Origin: Steinernema hermaphroditum
Lineage: Eukaryota; Nematoda; Chromadorea; Rhabditida; Steinernematidae
Length of the DNA: 64,000 bases
Assembly: GCA_030435675.1 (NCBI GenBank)
Contig: CM059624.1
Span: 14,160,769 to 14,224,768 of the forward strand
Reading direction: 5' to 3'
This document shows, in pieces, positions 56,546 through 64,000 of the stretch. A model generated the notes under the pieces. It saw only the letters and a program-made list of their open reading frames with translations. It was not told where the DNA came from and searched no databases. Each line of letters starts with the position of its first letter. The stretch's first letter is position 1. A program made the translations under genes and the position numbers.

Positions 56546-57179
56546 CAGGAGCTGTCACTTTCTTTGGCAATACTGCTGACGATGGAGCTGGTCGATGTAC
56601 AAGTTTGGTGGACCGTCTTGTTCCGCTGCAGCATTTCCCAGTGTAGCAAGCCTGCACAATCCCACCATACAGATGTCATTGTCTTCTAAGGGTACAGGTC
56701 GAGCTTCGCTCTGGGCTTCGCCGTTTCTTCTGGAGCGACCCATTTTTTTCTTTCCTTTATATTGACACACATGCACCACCGAGCAGCTTCCGTGGCAGTT
56801 TGACCTCGACGGAAGGGTAAAAGGAGTACATGCCGGAGATGGCGCTTTTTACCACCCGGAAACTGCATCTGAATATCCTTGATATTCAGATACAGTATAG
56901 CTGTAAAATGAAAATTGGTGCCGCTATATTGTAGAGCAGTGTTAGCACTTGCAAACAATATGTTACAATCCGCAGCATAACAGCAAAAAATACTGAAAAC
57001 CGCAGATTTAAAAAAAACCGCAAGAACTTATTGGCCAACCCAATAACAACAAAAGTGCGACTACAAAGCCAAAACATCAAGATAAATAGAAAATTTGTTC
57101 ACTTACAGTATTTATGCCCACCGTATATAAACTACAGGGTGACCAGAGAGTTCTGTGAATTTTTTCACCGGCCGTACTT

Positions 57180-57380
57180 TCAAATGTTTCTCGCATCTCC
57201 GGTTTTTTTTATTTTATTCGTGTTTGTCCACTCTTCTTACCCCTTATTCATCATTGTTGAGGCTTCTAACTACTCGCTTGCGACATCTGGGGAACCGAAA
57301 GTAATATTTTCTCAGCATGCTAATTTTTTTCTTTCAAAAATTAATGCCTAAAAAGAGGATCCCCTATATATAAAGGGGGC
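57180..57380 (+). repeat. Composite repeat, partner of 51240-51380
   Basis: Matches the minus strand of the composite near S26 copy 4, block for block: mariner-like start, 'cttgcgacatctgggg', AGCATGCTAATTTTTTT, 'aaaaagaggatcccctat'. A second copy of the 'ggatcccctat' block starts at 57590. Confidence 0.65.
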
Positions 57381-57778
57381 TTACACCGTGCAGGACGTCT
57401 CATATATGCACAAAGAAGAACATAGTCACACCGTGGTCGCTGATTTTCTTCTGATTTCGGTGGAGCAGACGAATCCGAAGAGAATCCAGCGTTCCCATCA
57501 GTATGCGCGGGCGTCGAAGTCGTGAAGAGTTGATTCCGGAAGTGGCGCGGCGGAATTTTTTTTCAACATGACAATTTTCTTTCAAAAATTAAGCCTAAAA
57601 AGAGGATCCCCTATATACAAAGGGAGAACCAACGGTTCCGTTGGTCTGTGTGTCTGTTTGTGTGCGTGTTTTTCCGTGAGCACGGGGAAAACACCCACAC
57701 AAAATAACAACCCAGAGGGGAACTAGGCGGGACAATCAGCTGAGTCACTCTTCCGGTGGAAGCCAATATCTCGTGGTC

Positions 57779-57817
57779 AAACTGGTGTCACCCTTAAGTT
57801 AAGGGTGACACCAGTTT
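57779..57817. repeat. Perfect 19-bp palindrome at a retroelement breakpoint
   Basis: AAACTGGTGTCACCCTTAA, one G, then its exact reverse complement. The right arm lies at the truncation of the reverse transcriptase reading frame. Confidence 0.8.
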
Positions 57818-58327
57818 GAAATAGACGATCAGGCGAATGCCCTGTGAGCGGAGCCAAGCGGCTACTGTGCGCATAACCTTAGTATAAACGTAAGGGGCGA
57901 GCGACAATGCAAACGGTAATGCGGTGAAACAATAGTAATTATCCGCGAAACAGATCGATAGATACGGCTGACTCGAAGGTGCCATTGGAATGCCGAAGAA
58001 AGCGTCCTTCATGTCAATTTTGATCATGAAGTCCCCCTGAGTCAGAAGGGAGCGAAGGCTGGAAATAGATTCCATTTTGAAGTGGCGCGACTCCAGGTAT
58101 TTGTTGAGTGGTTTCAGATTTACGACGGGTCGCGCCGATCCGTCCTTCTTGGGGATGGCGAAAACGCTGGAGAGCCTGCGGACCTCGGAGCGCGCGATTT
58201 TCCGGATGGCTCCCTTCTGCTTTAAATCTTCGATCTCAGCTGCTAACATTGGGTTTGGGCAGCCCGGGATAGAAATGAAAAAAGAAACGACGCTTCCAAA
58301 CTCTGGTGAATGCACCGTCCGCCTCAT
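57794..58327 (-). mobile_element. DIRS-like reverse transcriptase fragment
   Basis: One open stretch of about 177 residues contains RT landmarks in order: EIEDLKQKGAIRKI, VFAIPKKDGSARPVVNLKPL, DFMIKIDMKDAFFGIPM (first catalytic Asp region) and FTALPFALSLAPYVYTKVM, ending IRLIVYF. The sequence is lost where the YxDD active site should follow. The FKMESI...LLTQGDFMIKIDMKDA style is typical of DIRS-type elements. It is truncated and inactive. Confidence 0.7.
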
Positions 58328-59261
58328 CCTAAACCTCGCAAGCTCTCACGTGCTATTTTAGTCATCGCATCTATCGTGGAAAAGCGTTCTATTGTGCAGC
58401 GTCATTGTATAGGTGCGTAGCCGATAGCTATTTGGACATCGTGGGATCAGTCGTTCGTGGGATCGGATGCGATGATGCCCTCGAATCGACAGCGACAACA
58501 ATTTTAGACAGACATCGTTCTTAATTCGATGCTTCAAAAGATGCGTAGAAAGTTTTTCAGAATTCACAGTGATCACACGCAGGATCTTTCATTTGTGCCC
58601 CCAGCGATCGGTCGGGTCGTCCACGCATTCTCTCTGAGGCTGTATGAGCCGACTAAGTTGAGTGAGCGGTCGTTCTGCAAGGTCACTGCGGAAACCTTTG
58701 CAGAGCTGATTTTTGTGGACGTCGTGATTCTCCAGACATAGGAGAATTCAATAAACCTTGAGTGGAGGCTCCAAGAGGACTGGGTTCATGGCCACGGCGC
58801 AAAGAAAAATTTTGACTGCTACGAGACCGCTCACCTCGGCCTTCTGGAGAAAGGATTGCCGAGGATGTTTGGCTCCCAAACTCGCCCCAAACCATGTCCA
58901 TGTCCATGGAAGGAATCACGCTGGAAAATGGTAGAGTTAATTTTGGAAATTTCCAGAAGCGGATCTTTGCCTGTATCGCTATGGAAAGAAGTCATTTTAA
59001 ATGCGAGTGCACACACCATGTTTAGAATTTCCTTTAGTTTAGAAGAAGCTCTAGCGAATGGTATGTAAAATAGGTTGCTTCCTACATTCTGCGAAACGTT
59101 ACAATTGTTTTTATGACTTGCAGTATTTTCCGGTCACCCTGTATTTCATGACTCTCACTCCTGTCGCGGTGGCGAGCGGTCGGTCCCTCCGGTCGCTCTC
59201 TGAGTGTCTGGTTGGCCAGATGGCAAACCCCGTGGCAGTTTTGACTGTTCCGGCTTCCAGA

Positions 59262-59640
59262 GGGAATTGGGACACCCGGAAGCCGTAGTCCCACCACCGC
59301 TGACAACAAAATGTCCGACACCAGGAATCCCGCTGCGTGAGATGTCACCCTGAAGGTCGCCGACGCTGTGAGGATGCCACCACCAGCGAAGACGCAACTC
59401 CCGGACCACGGACAATCAGATGCAAGCTCAGAAGCGCCCGCTGTGCAGCAAACGATGATTCGATTTTGTATCCGAAGATTTGCCGATTCCAAGATGCCCA
59501 GTGAAGTGCGCCGCCACCCACCGGTTCGACATCAACGCCACGCCCGGGATGAAGTCTGCCAGACATCCTCTGTTTGTCTATTTTCGGTGTCGCGCAAGGC
59601 ATAATGCCTTTGATTCGCGAAATAAAGTCAAAGTCTGTAT
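59262..59640 (+). repeat. Dispersed repeat (copy 3 of the 3937 family)
   Basis: Similar over most of the length of 3937-4345, including 5' TTGGGACACCCGGAAGCCGT and 3' 'gattcgcgaaataaagtcaaag'. It lacks the AAGT tail of copy 1. It is directly followed by the CA/GT-rich composite repeat and then the 3' flank of S26 copy 5. Confidence 0.65.
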
Positions 59641-59809
59641 TTCGTCTGTAAGCGGGCAGAGTCGGGTTCGGTTTTCCTCTGGGTTGTTGTTTTGTGTGGG
59701 TGTTTAGCATGCTGAGAAAAAATTACTTTTGGTTCCCCATATGGTCATGAACGTCGCAAGCGAGTAGTTATTTAGATATTTATCGACAGTCCCAATAGAA
59801 AGCATATCA

Positions 59810-60625
59810 TTAATCACTGGAATGACACAATACACACAGGAAAAGAACACAAACACCACAATTTAGGAGTGTCTTGCCGAAGGACTGCTTTGGATGAGAA
59901 TTCGGCTGGAGAGCTTGATCCTTGACTTGCGTGAAGTCGTTTCTGAATCTTGGTGAATACACTGCGACGAGTTTCGCCTCCAAGGCGCTAAGCTTAAGAG
60001 GCCCATGGCGCCTTGAATCATAGGAATTCTTTCTGTTGTCTCCCATCACATAGACTGTTCCTTCAGGAACGCGCTCGTTACGCCGCTTTAAGTCATTGTA
60101 TACTGTAGCCGGACCAATTGCCACAACTCTCTTTTTTGCTAAACCCAGATCATTTGGAATGCGATAAGAGACGACGTCTCCAACACGCACTTCTTGCTCC
60201 GGGTTTACAAAGCGACGTAAGATGCTGAGACCAAAGTTTGGAAACGTAGGGGACATTGATAGGCCGGTATTAAGACAGCACTGAAGAGCTGGCGACTGGC
60301 ACAACTCAATGTACCAGCAAAGATTGGCAAGTTTCTGTGTGTCTTCTTCGGAGATCTGATCCGCAAAGCCTTTCCGTAATCTTTCCAATAAATAGTTAGT
60401 GCCAACAAACGTAAGTAAAGAAGCGCGACAGGCCGCATCAAAAATGGCGTATCGCGGACCTGACCACGGCGTGTTCTGTCGCGCCCACTCGAACTCCTTC
60501 TTCAGTTCTGGAAACTGCGCCTCGAAATCTCGGTCTTCGTAAGGTCTGAACACTCTATGAAAGCCGAGCCCTGTCAGGCCGGCACAGGCGGAAACGGCGA
60601 CGATTCGGCGAATGAAATGGGACAT
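59810..60625 (-). CDS. Signal-peptidase-like (S26) membrane protein, copy 5; complete Ser/Lys dyad
   Basis: 271 residues, single exon, and the only member here with all catalytic boxes. It has an N-terminal anchor (7-24), a charged insert (30-115), GLSMSPTF with Ser123, EVRVGD, AKKRVVAIG with Lys165 followed by Arg, GDNRKNSYDSRRHGP (195-209), a Pro/Gln linker and a hydrophobic tail (LLNCGVCVLFLCVLC). The family cleaves signal or presequences at membranes. The target and compartment are unknown. Box D reads AIGPATV where classical members have a Pro-Gly-Asp. The long insert and the C-terminal hydrophobic tail are also unlike standard IMP1/IMP2. TATAAAAGAG lies just upstream of the ATG at 60625. 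Confidence 0.85.
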   Translation of the reverse strand: MSHFIRRIVAVSACAGLTGLGFHRVFRPYEDRDFEAQFPELKKEFEWARQNTPWSGPRYAIFDAACRASLLTFVGTNYLLERLRKGFADQISEEDTQKLANLCWYIELCQSPALQCCLNTGLSMSPTFPNFGLSILRRFVNPEQEVRVGDVVSYRIPNDLGLAKKRVVAIGPATVYNDLKRRNERVPEGTVYVMGDNRKNSYDSRRHGPLKLSALEAKLVAVYSPRFRNDFTQVKDQALQPNSHPKQSFGKTLLNCGVCVLFLCVLCHSSD

Positions 60626-60650
60626 TTTGTGGAAATGTCGCCGTCAGTTT

Positions 60651-60660
60651 CTCTTTTATA
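60651..60660 (-). promoter_or_regulatory. TATA box of S26-like copy 5
   Basis: TATAAAAGAG on the minus strand ends 25 nt before the ATG, in the same arrangement as the other copies. Confidence 0.65.
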
Positions 60661-60852
60661 GGGTTGTGTAGGTGGTGAGCGATGCATAAGGTGTGGATCA
60701 GGGCTGTCAAAGTCTGGTGTCTGGGGTCTCGAGGTTGGAAAGTCTCGTCTCGCCCAGCCCTGGTGTGGATGCCAAGGAGCAAGTAAAAAAGCACTGGAAT
60801 GACACAATGCACAAAAGAAAAGTACAGAAACACCACAACTTGACCGTGACCG

Positions 60853-60973
60853 CAGAAAACTGACCGCAGAACGCGAAACTCCAGCGGAATCCCTGTTGGT
60901 CCCACCACGAATACTCTGACGCTATTGATTTTGCGTACGGTAGTTGGGAAATTTTGCGCTGCGTTGCAGCGCG
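60853..60973 (+). repeat. Dispersed repeat, partner of 47893-48014
   Basis: See 47893-48014. Here it abuts the GAAAAAAGAGCACAG array. Confidence 0.7.
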
Positions 60974-60989
60974 TTTCGCAAATGGGTTT

Positions 60990-61362
60990 CATGAAAAAAG
61001 AGCACAGGTGAAAAAAGAGCACAGTGAAAAAAGAGATTGTGCACACAGACAGCTGCGGGCGAGCGAAGCGAGCCCCGTATTCATTTTGCGTGCGGCCTAA
61101 CATCCAGGCTTGGCTTAGGCTCCGGCTTAGGACTATGCCTATCGATTTAAAGCGAGCCCGAAGGGCGAGCCTGTAGTCTTAACAGCTTCGCTGATATCCT
61201 AGCACTTCTAAATAAAGCCATCATCAGAACGGTCACACAAATTCTGTTCATGAAAAAAGTGTGCTCTTTTTTCACCCGTGCTCTTTCTTCACCTGTGCTC
61301 TTTCTTCACTGTGCGCTTTTTTCACCTGTGCTCTTTTTTCACTTGTGCTCTTTTTTTCACAT
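60990..61362. repeat. Inverted arrays of a 16-18-bp unit
   Basis: Three units of TGAAAAAAGAGCACAG at 60990-61040 are mirrored by about six units of TGTGCTCTTTTTTCAC at 61252-61362. The 210-bp intervening part contains 'gcgagcgaagcgagcc' and 'gcccgaagggcgagcc' hairpin words. It could be an element with subterminal repeats. No coding sequence was seen. Confidence 0.7.
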
Positions 61363-61768
61363 ATTCCGCAAATGAAGACGAAGTTTTCGGAGGATTTTCG
61401 ATGTTCTGAACAGATTCAGTACTAGCTCAGCTTATGTGTATCGTCCATGTGACCCATCATCGAAAATTATTCGGCTGGTGTTGTCACTCTGCTCCGATGC
61501 TCTGTTGCTGCTGCGCGCCAACGCAACCACCTATTCCTAGCTTTTAGTAGCGCGACTGATTGCTGTCACCCTTTTAAACTCTTTTGAACTCACCGTCTGG
61601 TCTGTTTTCGTCTTGCCTCGTATCTGCAAAGACGTCTAGACGTCTACAAGTCTTGCAGCGGGATCACTCACCCAGACTCTCCCATGTGGGTCATCAATTG
61701 AGTCGGCGAGCGGTCGTGGTGCGCTCCGCGTCTCCACGTTCTACCGCTCCGTCCGATTTCCTTCGACG

Positions 61769-62746
61769 ATGTGTTCCTGCTCTCCACAAAACACTCCCGT
61801 ACGTTTCCATCTTTTTGATCGCCATAATTAGGTTTGCTTTTCAGAGAACGCTAGGAGCGATGGCCGGCTTCGGCCTTCTCCTCGAGCTGATCTTGTTCAT
61901 CTTGTACTTGACGGTGGAGGCGAGCGACGCGAGCAGTAACCTGTCGCGCATGACTCTCACGATTTTTGTGAAGAACACGTTCGTCCCTGCTGTACATTAT
62001 TTCCTTGTCGTCTCCTGTATTATCCTGATTATTGCTACACGCACGAAGTCACCTGCTCTAATGATTCCTTACGTGATGAGCTCTGTAAGTGACGATATTA
62101 ATTGTTCTTTCGAATTTTCACATTTAGTTGGCCATGGTACTTTGTACGGTCTGCAAGATTATCCTCACTGTCGTAGCGATGAGTAGAGACGAATCTGTCT
62201 TCGTCGTTTACGCGCGAATCACGAACGTTATGCCTCTGTCGACCGCTAAAGACACATGGAAACAACATGTTTTATCACAATATACCGACGCTCCTTCCGC
62301 TGTCAGCTCAAGTAAGACTTTCGACGTTTTGCGGAAATGATATTATTTTATTTTCAGTTACATCCATGTTTATCTTCTCCATCTTCTGGAATCTATGTGT
62401 CACCATTCTCTATGGAGTATTCGCTGCAGTGGCCATCTCTGGTGTGAAGACATTCAGTGGAGAAGAGAACCCAGCTCCTGTTCCAACTCCAACTCCACCG
62501 AAAAACGTGAACCCAGCTCACAGCCTGCTCAGTGTACCCACGCAGACGACCCCTCCTCAGCCCAAGTGCGCGACTCAAAATGGCCTGACGGGTTCTGCTG
62601 AATCGAACACCAAAGGCCAGGAGCCGTCCCCGGCGAACGACAAGAAATCAACTGAGGGGCTAAAGTCGAATGAGATGGCAAAGCCAGCCGAACCTACGAA
62701 GCCTGAGGATCAGTACGAGTGCCTGCAAACCTTCTCAACTACTTAG
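61769..62746 (+). CDS. Four-transmembrane protein with acidic/proline-rich tail (four exons)
   Basis: 280 residues. Exons 61769-61798, 61845-62084, 62128-62311 and 62358-62746 have GT-AG introns of 43-46 nt (GTACGT, GTAAGT, GTAAGA donors; TTTTCAG or TTTAG acceptors) and agreeing phases 0, 0 and 1. TM segments are at about 16-36, 50-75, 91-112 and 152-180. The tail from about 185 is Pro/Thr/Ser/Gln-rich and predicted disordered (PAPVPTPTPPKNVN and onwards). The first exon may instead be 5'-UTR, with translation starting at the ATG at 61860. The topology is MARVEL/claudin-like, but no family motif could be confirmed. Confidence 0.65.
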
Positions 62747-62759
62747 ATGAACCAGGCGG

Positions 62760-63600
62760 CATTTTGTGAAAGATAGTATTCGTAGGTGAGTAAAAAGCTG
62801 CGGAGTCAAATAGGTCGTTTGTGTGCGTAGTGATGTTGCCATTCACAGATGTTGATACAAAGCCTTTATGGCTGGTGTAGCGGGTGCGGTTCCGCTTCGT
62901 GTCGGTGAGAAGCAGCGCACATTCTGGAACCAGATTTCTTTCCGCAAGTCACATCTGCTGGCAAACAAATCACTCTGGAATCGGTTTCCTCTGTTTTCGC
63001 ACTACCGTTGCAAAATGTAAACAAAGAATCAGACAGAGTGACCGGTAGAGGGCGGCCGATATTTGTGAACAAACATGCGGCAGTAAACTATGCTTTCCAT
63101 GTGACTACCCGGAGGGTGCCCAGTGCCAGAAACATCACGCAAAGTGCACCTAAATGAACAAAGTTTTCGAAAGAGAGAAGTTTCTGAAAAGGTCGACTAA
63201 GTTTAAGTTCAGCTAGACTGGCAGCTCTCTGCGTTGGTGGTCTCTAGTAAAACACAAAGATCAGCAACACTATTTGCCCATCGTAGGTGCGGAATGACTT
63301 TTTGTTTAGAAGTACCCGAAAAGTGCGTAACAAGTAACAAAGCTTGTTTAACACTTCACAGTGCTGACGACAATCGCCGCTTCTTGTCACCTTTTTTCAG
63401 CCGTCGCCCCAGTCGGTGACATCCGAAGCGACCGTAATTCCGCGCACTTCTGCGCCGATTAAATTAATCTTTTGTCGCTTCGCGCAAAAAGCGCACATCC
63501 ACCACCTCTAAGCAGGTGCGAATGTGGTCAGCCGGTCCGCGCGGCCCTCTCCGCGGGAATCCTGTTTTCGCGCCTCTGTTTGCTGAACAAATCCGCAAAG
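62760..63600. other. Interval without a supported gene
   Basis: No exon was recognised. The stretch from 63400 to 63600 is more GC-rich and probably contains promoter sequence of the next gene. Confidence 0.35.
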
Positions 63601-63624
63601 GCGAGAAGAGGTCCTGTCCGGCGG

Positions 63625-63632
63625 TATTTAAG
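63625..63632 (+). promoter_or_regulatory. TATA-like box of the last secreted gene
   Basis: TATTTAAG, 68 nt before the ATG at 63700. Confidence 0.55.
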
Positions 63633-63699
63633 CTTCTGTCCGCGATGAACTCCTCACTTCATTGAGGCAATCCGCTCCCGGTGCTCCTTCCTTCTCGAC

Positions 63700-64000
63700 A
63701 TGCACTCCTTCGGCACGTAAGTTTTCGGATTTCCGCCTTCGGCACTGTAATTTCATCTTTTGCAGAATCGTTCTTCTCTCGGCGCTTGCCCTGTCGCAGG
63801 CTCAACTGGCCGCCTGGCCCTCCACCAGCTACTCGCCCTACTTCCAGGCTCTCTTCGCTCAGGCGTCCAGGCCCGTGCTGGCTGTGCCTTCTGGACCTGG
63901 AGTGCAGGCTCCGGCGATTCCCGTGCCTGCTCCGGTGCCCGTTCCTGTGGCTGCTGCGCCTGCTCCGGTCTTTGCGGCTCCCGGTCCGGTCGCCTGCGCC
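63700..64000 (+). CDS. Secreted Ala/Pro/Val-rich protein, 5' part (runs off the window)
   Basis: Exon 1 (63700-63716, 17 nt, MHSFG plus two bases) and a 49-nt intron (GTAAGT...TTTTGCAG) lead to exon 2 (from 63766). The signal peptide (IVLLSALALSQA) is followed by QLAAWPSTSYSPYFQALFAQ, the motif also found at 54.3 kb. Pro/Val/Ala repeats then reach PGPVACA at the edge, the start of a block like CAVPPCA of the 31.2 kb gene. This gene therefore joins features of the two subgroups. Confidence 0.78.

Larger units (their letters stand above)
57132..59150. mobile_element. Mariner-like TIR-bounded segment with nested retroelement
   Basis: The left end reads TACAGGGTGACCAGAGAG. The right end read inward is TACAGGGTGACCGGAAAA. 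Both have TA outside, as for mariner target sites. The first 12 or so bases of the TIR match and similarity then drops quickly. The left end resembles the mariner starting at 36499. A block at 58631-58680 (CTGAGGCTGT...GAGCGGTCGTTCT) also matches 37243-37290 in that element. No transposase frame survives. The inside contains composite repeats and a DIRS-like RT fragment, so the structure may be a chance pairing of two element ends. Confidence 0.5.

Noticed and set aside
1..64000. CRISPR array, bacterial operons, riboswitches or phage
   Set aside because: No regularly spaced repeats, Shine-Dalgarno-led gene clusters or phage genes were seen. Spliced genes and eukaryotic tRNAs point to a nuclear genome.

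Overview
This is eukaryotic DNA, most likely from a nematode or another small invertebrate with very short introns. The evidence is: spliced genes whose introns are mostly 40-50 nt and end in TTTTCAG, TTTGCAG or TTTAG; three eukaryotic tRNA genes with downstream T-runs; a CAP/SCP secreted protein, a serpentine 7TM receptor and a neuronal-calcium-sensor gene; and remnants of mariner, RTE-type LINE, DIRS-like and TTAA-target elements. The organism assignment is inference. No bacterial, plasmid or CRISPR features were seen. Exon models below were built by hand from splice signals, reading phase and similarity between copies in the window.

Layout. 1-2.9 kb: a satellite-like duplication, then a six-exon EF-hand gene (neuronal calcium sensor/KChIP-like) on the minus strand. 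3-31 kb: gene-poor, AT-rich DNA with dispersed repeats, tandem duplications, a short hairpin element, an 856-bp foldback element, and a large palindrome into one arm of which a 697-bp TTAA-flanked element has inserted. Only two isolated candidate exons were found there. 31-64 kb is the gene-rich half. It holds five scattered members or remnants of a secreted Ala/Pro/Val-rich protein family (31.2, 48.4, 54.2, 56.1 and 63.7 kb), a seven-exon 7TM receptor with a tRNA-Met in one intron, two identical tRNA-Ser(GCT) genes, a single-exon protein resembling the central/URD part of FANCL without a RING, a four-exon CAP protein and a four-exon four-TM protein.

The most unusual feature is an expanded family of single-exon, membrane-anchored signal-peptidase-like proteins (S26, type I signal peptidase/IMP fold): four open copies, one disrupted copy and several fragments. 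The catalytic residues are distributed unevenly. One copy (59.8-60.6 kb) keeps both the Ser nucleophile and the Lys base. One has Cys at the Ser position. Two, which form a head-on inverted pair, keep Ser but have lost Lys. All carry a TATA box close to the ATG, a long N-terminal insert, a Pro-rich linker and a hydrophobic Cys-containing C-terminal tail. Their 3' flanks are shared with dispersed repeats, including mariner-like ends.
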